From positions 21,893 to 85,892 of the forward strand of contig JANOFE010000178.1 of NCBI GenBank assembly GCA_031413495.1: DNA of 64,000 nt, written 5' to 3'. The notes beneath the pieces are model-generated. The model was given only the letters and a program-made list of their open reading frames with translations. It was not told the origin of the DNA and ran no database searches. The translations under genes and the position numbers were made by a program. This stretch comes from JACMNW01 sp031413495 (lineage in GTDB: Bacteria; Pseudomonadota; Alphaproteobacteria; Rhodobacterales; Rhodobacteraceae). Below are positions 18,449 through 27,156 of the stretch, piece by piece (positions within the stretch are counted from its first letter, which is position 1; the number at the start of each line of letters is the position of its first letter).

Positions 18449-18509
18449 GCTTAAAATGAATTATGGCCACTGGCAGGATGATGCTTAAAAAAACATGATC
18501 CTGCTTAAA
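18449..18509 (-). promoter_or_regulatory. Candidate operator region upstream of kynU
   Basis: Read on the minus strand, TTTAAGC occurs three times (plus-strand GCTTAAA at 18449, 18483 and 18503). An inverted pair CAGGAT / ATCCTG brackets the middle copy (18474-18479 and 18498-18503). The region is AT-rich and lies 80-140 bases upstream of the kynU start, where an activator or repressor would bind. Kynurenine operons in other proteobacteria are controlled by Lrp-type KynR; no such gene is in this window. Suggestive only. Confidence 0.35.
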
Positions 18510-18513
18510 GGTC

Positions 18514-18567
18514 AAAGTGGTCGCGTGATTGATAAGGAAAACCGGCTTCCACTTTTCCTAATCACGC
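18514..18567. repeat. Alphaproteobacterial intergenic palindrome
   Basis: GCGTGATT-(GATA)-AGGAAAA (18523-18541) pairs with TTTTCCTAATCACGC (18553-18567) around a CCGGCTTCCAC-type loop. AAAGTGG at 18514 can compete by pairing with CCACTTT at 18549. The core text ACCGGCTTCCACTTTTCC closely resembles a dispersed intergenic repeat I remember from many alphaproteobacterial genomes, especially Rhizobiales. It lies between the divergent kynU and membrane-methyltransferase genes. Confidence 0.6.
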
Positions 18568-18629
18568 TCCAGCAGGACTTGCGTTTTGTCTGACCTGACT
18601 GGAAACTTGGCAGAGACAAGGAGACACCG

Positions 18630-19106
18630 ATGGCGGACAGGCCGAAAACACCCCTGCAACGGATCGCGCGCCAGTGGGAAAGCCCGCCTACCTGGGCCAT
18701 GGCATGTATCGGGCTGGCATGGGCGCAATCGCGGATTTTGCCGATTTGGCATGCGGGCGCGCTTGGTTTTTGGCTGGGGTCGGCGTTTATTCTGGCGGGT
18801 GTGGTTTTGATGTTGGCGTCATTGCGCCAGTTCAAACGCGCAGGCACCACTGTGATGCCGCGCGAAGAGGCGCGGGTGTTGATCACTGACGGCGTTTACC
18901 GCCTGTCGCGCAACCCGATTTATGTGGCCGATGCGCTGATCATCGCCGGTTTGGCGCTGCAGTGGGATTTGGGGACGCTGGTCTGGGTGGCGGTGTTTGT
19001 TGCGGTGATCGAACGGCGCTTTATAGCGGAAGAAGAGGCAGGCTTGCGCGCAGGTTTTGGCACGCAGTTTGACGATTGGGCAGAAAAAGTCCGCCGTTGG
19101 GTCTGA
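18630..19106 (+). CDS. Isoprenylcysteine methyltransferase-like membrane protein
   Basis: 158 residues with about four hydrophobic helices and the conserved C-terminal block of the ICMT/PEMT-like phospholipid methyltransferase superfamily: GVYRLSRNPIYVAD, then ERRFIAEEEAGLRAGFG and a terminal W-A-E-K-V-R-R-W. In bacteria these proteins methylate small lipophilic or carboxyl substrates using SAM bound at the R-x-P-x-Y and E-E motifs; the substrate here is unknown. The start is supported by AAGGAG upstream. It stands alone between the kyn operon and pntAB. Confidence 0.8.
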   Translation: MADRPKTPLQRIARQWESPPTWAMACIGLAWAQSRILPIWHAGALGFWLGSAFILAGVVLMLASLRQFKRAGTTVMPREEARVLITDGVYRLSRNPIYVADALIIAGLALQWDLGTLVWVAVFVAVIERRFIAEEEAGLRAGFGTQFDDWAEKVRRWV

Positions 19107-19248
19107 ACGCGCGACTAAAATCCAATAAAATGTCGGTCAGTCCTTGCAAGCCGACAGGTTTCCTTTGAAATATTGTTGCGCGCCCCTATGACAGAGGTTG
19201 CAAACGGCACGGCTGCGAATGGGCGGCGACAAGGCGGGGGAAGACACA

Positions 19249-20823
19249 GTGAAAATCGGTGCAGCCAAAGAGATTTTTGAGGGTGAGGCCCGTGTGGCCA
19301 TGACACCGGATTCGGTGCTTCAACTGGGGAAGCTGGGCCATTCTTGTGTGATTGAGACCGGGGCAGGGGTGCGCGCCGGGTTTTCGGATGCAAGTTATAC
19401 GGCGGCGGGGGCTGACGTGGTGAAAACTGCGGCGGCGCTGTTCAAGGCTGCTGATGTGGTGGTCAAGGTGCGCGGGCCTGAGGAGAAAGAGGTCAAGCTG
19501 CTGCGCGAGGGGCAGACGCTGATTTCGTTCTTCTGGCCCGCGCAGAACCCGGATTTGTTGGAGGCGGTGAAGGCGCGCGGCGCGACCGTGGTGGCAATGG
19601 ATATGGTGCCGCGCATTTCCCGTGCGCAGAAGATGGATGCGCTGTCGTCGATGGCGAATATCGCGGGCTACCGCGCGGTGATCGAGGCCGGGGGTAACTT
19701 TGGCCGGTTCTTCACGGGGCAGGTGACGGCGGCGGGCAAAGTGCCGCCGGCGAAGGTTTTAATTGTTGGTGCGGGTGTTGCGGGCTTGGCCGCCATCGGC
19801 ACATCGACCAGTCTTGGGGCGATGACCTATGCCTTTGATGTGCGGCCCGAAGTGGCCGAACAGATTGAATCGATGGGGGCGGAGTTTGTCTATCTGGATT
19901 TCGCGGAAGGCCAGACCGATGGTGCTGCAACCGGGGGCTATGCAGCGCCGTCGAGCCCGGAATTTCGTGAAGCGCAGCTGAAGAAATTCCGCGAACTGGC
20001 CCCGCAAATGGATATCGTGATCACCACCGCGCTGATCCCCGGACGGCCTGCGCCAAAGCTGTGGCTGGCCGATATGGTGGCCATGATGAAGCCCGGATCG
20101 GTTGTGGTTGATCTGGCGGCAGAACGCGGTGGCAACTGTGATCTGACGGTGCCGGACCAAAAGATCGTGTCAGACAATGGCGTCACGGTGGTTGGCTATA
20201 CCGATTTCCCAAGCCGGATGGCAGCACAGGCATCGACGCTTTATTCCAATAATATCAGGCATATGCTAACCGATCTTACGCCAAAGAAAGACGGCGTGAT
20301 CAACCATAACATGGAAGATGACGTGATCCGGGGGGCGACGGTGGCCCATGCGGGGGCGATTACCTTCCCGCCACCACCACCAAAAATTGCGGCGATCGCT
20401 GCGGCAAAGCCGAAGCCCAAGGCGGTTGAGTTGACCCCTGTGGAGCGTCGCGCAAAAGAAGTGGCGGTGTTTAAGGCACAGACCAAATCGCAGGTGGGGT
20501 TGCTGGTAGGGGCGGGGCTGTTGCTGGCGCTGATCGGGGCCTATGCGCCGGTTGAGTTCATGCAGCATTTCATCGTATTTGCGCTGGCGTGTTTCATCGG
20601 GTTTTCGGTGATCTGGAATGTCAGCCACAGCCTGCACACGCCGCTGATGTCGGTGACGAACGCGATTTCGGGAATCGTGATCCTTGGTGCGCTGCTGCAA
20701 ATCGGGTCGGGCAACTGGTTGGTGGTAATCCTTGCCGCCATATCGGTGTTGATCGCATCCATCAATATCGTGGGGGGTTTTCTGGTGACACGCCGGATGC
20801 TCGCCATGTTCCAAAAGTCGTAA
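19249..20823 (+). CDS. pntA: NAD(P) transhydrogenase subunit alpha
   Basis: 524-residue PntA. It binds NAD(H) in domain I and contributes membrane helices to the proton-driven hydride transfer from NADH to NADP+. Seen: KIGAAKEIFEGEARVAMTPD at the start, the Rossmann segment VLIVGAGVAGLAAIGTSTSL, the mobile-loop region near GGNCDLTVPDQK, and four C-terminal helices after a Lys/Pro-rich linker. The start is taken as GTG 19249 because family members begin M-K-I-G; the frame is open to 19198. pntB follows after 11 bases. Confidence 0.95.
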   Translation: MKIGAAKEIFEGEARVAMTPDSVLQLGKLGHSCVIETGAGVRAGFSDASYTAAGADVVKTAAALFKAADVVVKVRGPEEKEVKLLREGQTLISFFWPAQNPDLLEAVKARGATVVAMDMVPRISRAQKMDALSSMANIAGYRAVIEAGGNFGRFFTGQVTAAGKVPPAKVLIVGAGVAGLAAIGTSTSLGAMTYAFDVRPEVAEQIESMGAEFVYLDFAEGQTDGAATGGYAAPSSPEFREAQLKKFRELAPQMDIVITTALIPGRPAPKLWLADMVAMMKPGSVVVDLAAERGGNCDLTVPDQKIVSDNGVTVVGYTDFPSRMAAQASTLYSNNIRHMLTDLTPKKDGVINHNMEDDVIRGATVAHAGAITFPPPPPKIAAIAAAKPKPKAVELTPVERRAKEVAVFKAQTKSQVGLLVGAGLLLALIGAYAPVEFMQHFIVFALACFIGFSVIWNVSHSLHTPLMSVTNAISGIVILGALLQIGSGNWLVVILAAISVLIASINIVGGFLVTRRMLAMFQKS

Positions 20824-20834
20824 GGGGATAGGCC

Positions 20835-22268
20835 ATGAGCATTGGTATCGTATCGGCAGCCTATATCGCGGCGGCAGTTTTGTTTATTCTTAGTTTGGGC
20901 GGATTGTCCGGCCAGGAAAGCGCCAAGCGCGCGGTCTGGTATGGCATTGCGGGCATGGCGTTGGCGGTGTTTGCCACCATTGTCAGCCCCGATGTGGCGA
21001 ACCTGTGGGTGATCGTTCCAATGGTGGCGATTGGCGCGGTGTTGGGCACCATAGTGGCAACCCGCGTGCAGATGACCGAAATGCCGCAACTGGTGGCGGC
21101 ATTGCATTCGTTTGTGGGTCTGGCGGCAGTGTTCATCGGGTTCAACGCCGATATCGAATTGAACCGCGTGCTGGCGATGGATGAGGAAACCCGCAAGGGG
21201 CTTATCGGGTTTGCTAAAAAGCTGGCGGAAAAAGACGGTGTTGAGCAGGCGATTTTGGCGGTTGAGGTGTTTCTTGGCGTGTTCATCGGGGCAGTGACCT
21301 TTACCGGGTCAATTGTCGCCTTCGGCAAATTGGCGGGCAAGGTGGACGGCAAGGCCACCAAGCTGCCGGGCGGGCATATGCTGAATGCAGGGGCTGCGCT
21401 GGGATCGCTGATCCTGTTGGTGCTGTATGTGCAAGGCGCGGGGATCTGGGCGTTGATCCTGATGACGCTGCTGGCGTTTTTCATCGGCTATCACCTGATC
21501 ATGGGCATCGGCGGCGCGGATATGCCTGTGGTTGTGTCGATGCTGAACAGCTATTCCGGTTGGGCGGCGGCAGCGATTGGCTTTACCCTTGGCAATGATT
21601 TGCTGATTGTGACCGGGGCGCTGGTCGGGTCATCCGGTGCTATCCTGAGCTATATTATGTGCAAGGCGATGAACCGGTCGTTCATATCGGTGATCCTTGG
21701 CGGCTTTGGTGGCACCACTGGCCCGGCGATGGAAATCTCGGGTGAACAGATTGCCATTGATGCCGAGGGCGTTGCAGCGGCGTTGAACGATGCGGATTCG
21801 GTGATCATCATTCCGGGCTACGGCATGGCGGTGGCGCAGGCGCAGCAATCGGTATCGGAGCTGACCCGCAAGTTGCGAAGCGCGGGCAAAACGGTGCGTT
21901 TTGCCATTCATCCGGTGGCGGGGCGTCTGCCGGGGCATATGAACGTGCTGCTGGCCGAAGCGCGGGTGCCCTATGACATCGTGATGGAAATGGACGAGAT
22001 CAACGAAGATTTCCCCACCACCGATGTGGCTATCGTGATCGGCAGCAATGACATCGTGAACCCGGCAGCACAGGAAGACCCCAATTCACCGATTGCGGGC
22101 ATGCCGGTGTTGGAATGCTGGAAAGCCAAGCAGGTGTTCGTTAGCAAACGGGGGCAGGGCACAGGCTATTCCGGGATTGAGAACCCGCTGTTTTACAAGG
22201 AAAATACGCGGATGTTCTACGGCGATGCGAAGAAATCTCTGGATGCATTGTTGCCGATGATCGACTGA
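20835..22268 (+). CDS. pntB: NAD(P) transhydrogenase subunit beta
   Basis: 477-residue PntB: about eight or nine membrane helices forming most of the proton channel, then the NADP(H)-binding domain III with VIIIPGYGMAVAQAQQ and the terminal KRGQGTGYSGIENPLFY segment typical of the family. With PntA it forms the inner-membrane transhydrogenase supplying NADPH. The operon ends in a strong terminator 20 bases after the stop. Confidence 0.96.
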   Translation: MSIGIVSAAYIAAAVLFILSLGGLSGQESAKRAVWYGIAGMALAVFATIVSPDVANLWVIVPMVAIGAVLGTIVATRVQMTEMPQLVAALHSFVGLAAVFIGFNADIELNRVLAMDEETRKGLIGFAKKLAEKDGVEQAILAVEVFLGVFIGAVTFTGSIVAFGKLAGKVDGKATKLPGGHMLNAGAALGSLILLVLYVQGAGIWALILMTLLAFFIGYHLIMGIGGADMPVVVSMLNSYSGWAAAAIGFTLGNDLLIVTGALVGSSGAILSYIMCKAMNRSFISVILGGFGGTTGPAMEISGEQIAIDAEGVAAALNDADSVIIIPGYGMAVAQAQQSVSELTRKLRSAGKTVRFAIHPVAGRLPGHMNVLLAEARVPYDIVMEMDEINEDFPTTDVAIVIGSNDIVNPAAQEDPNSPIAGMPVLECWKAKQVFVSKRGQGTGYSGIENPLFYKENTRMFYGDAKKSLDALLPMID

Positions 22269-22288
22269 AATCTGACAATGATGCAAAG

Positions 22289-22319
22289 AAGCCTCGCCGT
22301 AACAGGCGGGGCTTTTTTT
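22289..22319 (+). terminator. Rho-independent terminator after pntAB
   Basis: AAGCCTCGCC pairs with GGCGGGGCTT (one T-G pair) around the loop GTAACA and is followed by a run of T. It lies 20 bases past the pntB stop. Confidence 0.92.
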
Positions 22320-22394
22320 GGCCAAAACTATACTTTTGTCAGATACCTGTTTCACGATTTAGTGATATAGGGGCAAGCGAAGGCAAGATGTGCG

Positions 22395-23234
22395 ATGGAG
22401 GCTGAGGTGCGGGATCAAACCCTATGGCGCTTGCTGGCGGCCACGGCGGCCATCGAGGTCATGTTTGCAATCTGGCCAACTGTCGACATTGCTGTATCGC
22501 GGTATTTTCTGCAGGCGGACGGATCATTCTGGTTATCATCCAGCATCCTTGCCGAAGATGTGCGGATGCCGATCTGGTTGGCCAGTGTTGCTTTGGCCCT
22601 TTTGTCGGGCATCATGCTGTGCGCAAGCTTGCTGCGCGGTGCTTTGGCAAAGACCTCTTGGCGGCTGTGGGCCTTTATTGCAACGACCTATGTGCTTGGG
22701 CCGGGTCTTTTGGTGAATGTTATCCTGAAGCAAAACTGGGGTCGCGCCAGACCGTCGACAATTGTAGATTTTGGCGGAGACAAGCTGTTCACCCCACCCT
22801 TTGAGATCGCCGGTCAATGCGCCCGAAACTGTTCGTTTGTATCGGGTGAAGCTGCCTCTGCTGCGGTGATGGCGATTGTGCTGGCGATCTGTTTTGGCGG
22901 CAGTATCGCAAAACAATGGCGGCCTGTTGCCTATGTCGGGCTTGGTGCGATGTTCATCTTGGCCTCCGGGCTGCGGGTGGCGACGGGGCGGCATTTTTTG
23001 TCAGACGTCATTTTTGCGGGCATGTTTATGCTGATCATCGCGCGGTTGGCCTATCGCGGCTTTGAGGTAGCAGCGCCGCAATCAAAGCGGTTACTTGCAG
23101 ATATTTTGGCAGACCTGAAGGGTCCATTCGGGCCTAGCGGGCGGTTGGCAGCGGCCCCCCCCGAACCCCTGCTGCCCGGTGCCGCCATATCGGTGCAAAT
23201 TTTAGAACCGCTGCAAAACCCAGTGGCTCCGTAA
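22395..23234 (+). CDS. PAP2-family membrane phosphatase
   Basis: 279-residue type 2 phosphatidic acid phosphatase with about six helices. The three PAP2 motifs are present: KQNWGRARP, CSFVSGEAASAA (with Ser in place of the usual P-S-G-H histidine context; the variant S-G-E is common in lipid A phosphatases) and RVATGRHFLSDVI. Such enzymes dephosphorylate lipid A, undecaprenyl pyrophosphate or phosphatidate at the periplasmic face; a LpxE/F-like role is possible. The C-terminal 40 residues are Pro/Ala-rich and cytosolic. Confidence 0.85.
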   Translation: MEAEVRDQTLWRLLAATAAIEVMFAIWPTVDIAVSRYFLQADGSFWLSSSILAEDVRMPIWLASVALALLSGIMLCASLLRGALAKTSWRLWAFIATTYVLGPGLLVNVILKQNWGRARPSTIVDFGGDKLFTPPFEIAGQCARNCSFVSGEAASAAVMAIVLAICFGGSIAKQWRPVAYVGLGAMFILASGLRVATGRHFLSDVIFAGMFMLIIARLAYRGFEVAAPQSKRLLADILADLKGPFGPSGRLAAAPPEPLLPGAAISVQILEPLQNPVAP

Positions 23235-23344
23235 GGTCGATCTGCTTTGGTATCGGTGTTTTTGACACACCCTGCGGCATGTATTGCGGTTTACAATCCC
23301 GGCTCACCTCATAGATTGCTGGCAACGCAATAGTCGGATCAAAC

Positions 23345-24628
23345 ATGCCCACAATCGAAGATCACCCCTTACGTTATGCCTTGGTCAACGAGCTGCATGC
23401 GCGCCCGTTTCCTGCATTGGACGCGCCCTGCCATGCGGTTTATGTGGCAATCAAGGAACCCCTGAATGCGGCCAACCGCAGCCGTGATGCGGACCGGATT
23501 CATCTTCTTGATCTGCTCGACAGGCACGGGTCTGCCCATCCGCAACCCGAAGCCACGCATTTTTCGGGGGCGATTGGGCGGGATGATCTGAAATGGGAAA
23601 GCCATACCGAATTTGTGACCTATTCCGCCTTTGGCAAGGGCCTGTCTGATCGTGCCTTTGATCCGGCGGAAGCCGAAGTTTTCCCCGAAGACTGGTTGGC
23701 GAAAAGTCCGGGCAAACGCATGGCTTCGGTTTTGATCCGGGTCGAATTTCTGCCAAAGGATGAGGCAGAGGTTTTAGCAAAGCTGGAAGACTGGTTTGTT
23801 CCCGAAAGCCTTGCTTGCGCGCTGGTTGTTGACGGTGCGGCCATCATCGCGGGCGATTTTCGCATTGATCCGGCAGGCCATATGCGGTTTGCGGTTTTCG
23901 TGCGGCCTGGCACCGGCGCGCGCCGGATTGGCCGCATCGTGCAACGCCTGTGCGAGATTGAAACCTACCGGGCGATGTCGATGTTGGGGCTGATGCGGGC
24001 GCGGCAATTGACCGCGCGGTTGAACGCGCTGGACCCCCGGTTGTCTGCTTTGGTTTCCGGCCTTGATGCGGTGGGGGCGTCCCCCGAAGCGGCCTTGCAC
24101 GATTTGTTGACCATATCGGCCGAACTGGAAAGTCTGGCTGTGCAGTTTTCGTTCCGCTTTGGGGCCACGGCGGCCTATGAGGCGATCGTGAACCAACGCA
24201 TCGAAGTGTTGCGCGAAGTGCGGGTGCAGGGCCGGCAAACCTTTGGCGAATTCATGATGCGTCGGTATGACCCCGCCATGCGCACGGTGAAATCGGCCGA
24301 GGGGCGCTTGCGATCTATGGCGGAACGCGCCGAACGGGCGGCGGAATTGCTGCGCACCCGGGTTGATGTAGAGCGGTCTGCACAGAACCAGAAGCTGCTG
24401 GAAAGCATGGACGCGCGCGCCGATCAGCAGTTGCGGCTACAGCGCACGGTGGAAGGGCTGTCGACGGTGGCGATCAGCTATTACGGGGTCAACCTTGCGT
24501 CTTACCTTGTCTATCCGCTGACCGAACCGATGGGACAATCCAAAGGTCTGACTATGGCCTTGTTGACCCCGGTCGTTTTCCTTGCCGTCTGGTTGATGGT
24601 CAGGCGAATCCGAAGCGGATTGCATTAA
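23345..24628 (+). CDS. DUF3422 family membrane-anchored protein
   Basis: 427 residues starting HPLRYALVNELHARPFPAL, the hallmark of DUF3422. The long soluble part has predicted helices with charged heptads around 290-370 (probable coiled coil), then two C-terminal hydrophobic segments (VAISYYGVNLASYLVYPL and LLTPVVFLAVWLMV). The general architecture recalls CorA-like or stator-type proteins, but no function is established to my knowledge. The stop overlaps the convergent downstream gene by four bases. Confidence 0.85.
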   Translation: MPTIEDHPLRYALVNELHARPFPALDAPCHAVYVAIKEPLNAANRSRDADRIHLLDLLDRHGSAHPQPEATHFSGAIGRDDLKWESHTEFVTYSAFGKGLSDRAFDPAEAEVFPEDWLAKSPGKRMASVLIRVEFLPKDEAEVLAKLEDWFVPESLACALVVDGAAIIAGDFRIDPAGHMRFAVFVRPGTGARRIGRIVQRLCEIETYRAMSMLGLMRARQLTARLNALDPRLSALVSGLDAVGASPEAALHDLLTISAELESLAVQFSFRFGATAAYEAIVNQRIEVLREVRVQGRQTFGEFMMRRYDPAMRTVKSAEGRLRSMAERAERAAELLRTRVDVERSAQNQKLLESMDARADQQLRLQRTVEGLSTVAISYYGVNLASYLVYPLTEPMGQSKGLTMALLTPVVFLAVWLMVRRIRSGLH

Positions 24629-25032
24629 GTTGCGGGCTGTTTGCGGCCGATGCAGTATATCAGGTTTTCCTCGCCTAGGATCATTACCAAGAAAACCTCG
24701 CCCGACAGGTCTTCGGAATGGCCCCTGGGGCCTTGCATGGTGACACCCTGTACTTTCAGTTCGTCTTTGAGGAACCCGCTCGGCACAATAAAGTAGGGCG
24801 TGTCGACGATTTCGTTGCCCAAGGGATGCAGGGTGCCATAGCTTGCGCGAGCGCCGTCCGGCGTCAGGACGGCGTAGGTGGTGTCAGCTACCACGACCGT
24901 CACGATGGATGCCCCGGCATCGTTCCTACAGTCCCAGGTTCCGTCGGCAGTCATGTCGGCAATGCCCGCGCAGGCCGGGATCGCCGCGATACTTCCAAGG
25001 CAGAAGGCACCTGCGGGCAAAAAGCTCTTCAT
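24625..25032 (-). CDS. Secreted hypothetical protein
   Basis: 135 residues beginning with a signal peptide (MKSFLPAGAFCLGSIAAIPACAG). The mature part is a small beta-rich domain with two cysteines (TWDCRNDAGASIVTVV near its start and LIYCIGRK at its end) that could form a disulphide. I do not recognise a named family. ATG 25032 has GGAG about eight bases upstream; an ORF start at 25053 would place seven residues before the signal. It overlaps the DUF3422 stop and stands alone upstream of the dpp-like operon end. Confidence 0.7.
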   Translation of the reverse strand: MKSFLPAGAFCLGSIAAIPACAGIADMTADGTWDCRNDAGASIVTVVVADTTYAVLTPDGARASYGTLHPLGNEIVDTPYFIVPSGFLKDELKVQGVTMQGPRGHSEDLSGEVFLVMILGEENLIYCIGRKQPAT

Positions 25033-25163
25033 GATCCGCTCCGTTGTCAACAAGGCAACGCAACCCGCGTTCAGCCGCGTCAGCCTTCATTCTAGCACAA
25101 TTTGCGACGCTAGTCCCATTTTTCGGAAGATACGGGTCGGTTGGCCGCGCTTGGCACCTGCGC

Positions 25164-26075
25164 CTACCGCCCCCTGATCCGCGGGTCGAGGGCATCGCGC
25201 ACGCCGTCGCCGATATAGTTCACCGACAAGACGGTCAGCGAAATGGCAACGCCGGGCCAGATCACGCGTTCCGGATAAATCTGCATATAGGTCAGACCAT
25301 CGTACAAAAGCCGTCCCCAGGTTGGAAAATCAGGTGGAAACCCGAGGCCAAGAAAAGACAGGACCGATTCTGTGATAATAGCCTCGGCTATTCCCAGGGT
25401 CGCGGCCACCATGACCGGGGATATGACATTGGGCAGAATGTGGCGCAGAATGATGCGCCGGGGCACCGTGCCGATTGACCGTGCGGCAAGAACGAATTCG
25501 CGTTCCTTTAGCGCAAGCACTTCGCCGCGCACGATCCGGGCGGCTTGCATCCAGGATGTAATGCCAATAGCAAAGACAATCAGGGAAAACGCCCCCAATT
25601 CTGGCCCGATAAGGCCTGCAACCCTGTCACGAAACAGCATCACCAGCACCAGAAGCAGCGGTATCAGAGGCAGGGCCAAAAACATGTCTGTCAGCCGCAT
25701 CAACGGGCCATCAAGGCGTTTGAAATATCCTGCCAGCACGCCGACAAAGGTGCCAAAGACGATGGCGATGATCATCGCGACAAAGCCCACAGACAGCGAA
25801 ATACGGCCCGCCAGCATCATGCGCGACAGCATATCGCGGCCCAGCTGATCTGTGCCAAGTGGAAACCGCAGCGACGGGCCTTGGTTCTTTAGCTTGATCG
25901 CTTGTGCCACGCCCAGTTTTTCGGGGATCCACAGATAGGGGCCAAGCAGCACAGCGATTGCCAGAATGGTCAGCACGATAAGGCCGAACAGCGCGCCCTT
26001 ATGCTGGCGAAACTGCTGCCAGATTGCCTTGTTCTGGCTGACCGGCTTTGAGGTGGAGGCGCGGGCGTCACTCAT
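25164..26075 (-). CDS. Peptide/opine ABC transporter permease (DppC-like)
   Basis: 303-residue inner membrane permease of the binding-protein-dependent peptide/nickel/opine group. The OppC/DppC N-terminal domain (NKAIWQQFRQHKGALFGLIV) precedes five or six helices. The EAA loop is in EREFVLAARSIGTVPRRIIL and the sequence ends DGVRDALDPRIRGR, as is usual. Last gene of the five-gene importer operon; it overlaps the DppB-like gene by eight bases. Confidence 0.93.
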   Translation of the reverse strand: MSDARASTSKPVSQNKAIWQQFRQHKGALFGLIVLTILAIAVLLGPYLWIPEKLGVAQAIKLKNQGPSLRFPLGTDQLGRDMLSRMMLAGRISLSVGFVAMIIAIVFGTFVGVLAGYFKRLDGPLMRLTDMFLALPLIPLLLVLVMLFRDRVAGLIGPELGAFSLIVFAIGITSWMQAARIVRGEVLALKEREFVLAARSIGTVPRRIILRHILPNVISPVMVAATLGIAEAIITESVLSFLGLGFPPDFPTWGRLLYDGLTYMQIYPERVIWPGVAISLTVLSVNYIGDGVRDALDPRIRGR

Positions 26076-27075
26076 AACGAATCCTTGGGTCTAACAAGCC
26101 GTAAAGCACATCGGCGATCAGGTTGAAGATCACGATCAGGATGGCGAATATGAAGGCGAGTGTTTGCACCATTGGAATGTCATTGGCATGGATGGCCCCG
26201 ATCAGGGCCGCGCCGATGCCGTTCACGCCAAACAGGTTCTCTGTAATGATGGCACCGCCAAAGATCGACGGAATGCCAAGGGCTATGACCGTCACCACCG
26301 GGATCATCGAATTGCGCAAGACATGTTTCAAAACTACGGTCCGCTCGCTCATCCCCTTGGCGCGGGCGGTGCGCACGTAATCCTGCCCCATGTTTTCCAG
26401 CATGGAGGACCGCATATAGCGGCTGATGGCGGCGGCGTTGGCCAGCCCCAGGGTCATCACGGGCAGGGCCATCTGCTGCATCTGTTTGACGAATGATTGC
26501 CAGTCGGTCACGGTCAGCGTGGTGTCATATTTGGTTGGAAACCAGCCCAGCCAGACCGCAAAGATGATGATGAAAAGGGTGCCGGAAAAGAACGTTGGCA
26601 CCGAAAAGCCGATCATCGCAAACAGGGTTCCCGCCTGATCGAACCAAGAATACTGCCGGTAGGCGGAATAAATACCGATGGGCACGGCAATCAGAATGCC
26701 GATCAGATAGGCGGTGCCGATCACCGTCAGGGTTTGCGGCACGCGTTGGCCGATGATGGTGAACACTGGGCTGCGTGATTGCCATGACAGGATGCGCTGC
26801 TCGTCGCCCGCCAGATTGGTGCCAAACCAGCCGTCAAACAGGGTGGCCGGTTCGACCCAGAAGAATTGCCTGAGCCACAGGAAATAGCGCACGAACACCG
26901 GCTGATCCGCCCCCATGGCAGCGATCATTCTTTGGCGCACCTCGGGTGGCACGGTCAGGGGAATTTCAGACATCGGTGATCCGGGGGCCAGATCGACCAG
27001 CAGAAAGATCACCAGTGAAATGACCAGAAGGGTTGGAATGGCCAACAAAAGCCTGCGGAGCGTGAACGTAAGCAT
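26068..27075 (-). CDS. Peptide/opine ABC transporter permease (DppB-like)
   Basis: 335-residue permease with the typical start TFTLRRLLLAIPTLLVISLVIF and long periplasmic loop after helix 1. The EAA loop is in MGQDYVRTARAKGMSERTVVLK and the C-terminus ends LYGLLDPRIRYE. It pairs with the DppC-like subunit to form the translocation pore. It lies 81 bases after the binding-protein gene, separated by a strong hairpin. Confidence 0.93.
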   Translation of the reverse strand: MLTFTLRRLLLAIPTLLVISLVIFLLVDLAPGSPMSEIPLTVPPEVRQRMIAAMGADQPVFVRYFLWLRQFFWVEPATLFDGWFGTNLAGDEQRILSWQSRSPVFTIIGQRVPQTLTVIGTAYLIGILIAVPIGIYSAYRQYSWFDQAGTLFAMIGFSVPTFFSGTLFIIIFAVWLGWFPTKYDTTLTVTDWQSFVKQMQQMALPVMTLGLANAAAISRYMRSSMLENMGQDYVRTARAKGMSERTVVLKHVLRNSMIPVVTVIALGIPSIFGGAIITENLFGVNGIGAALIGAIHANDIPMVQTLAFIFAILIVIFNLIADVLYGLLDPRIRYE

Positions 27076-27119
27076 GCGCGGCGTCGCCTCGGATCAAAGT
27101 AGGACGGAAAGGGAAAAGG

Positions 27120-27147
27120 TGGCGGGGCCAACAGAGCGGCCCCGCCA
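27120..27147 (-). promoter_or_regulatory. Intra-operon stem-loop after the binding-protein gene
   Basis: TGGCGGGGCC and GGCCCCGCCA form a perfect 10-bp GC-rich stem with an eight-base loop, starting nine bases past the stop of the DppA-like gene. Only a broken T/C tract follows. In ABC importer operons such hairpins protect the binding-protein mRNA and lower permease expression; that role is inferred from position. Confidence 0.7.
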
Positions 27148-27156
27148 AGGATCAGA

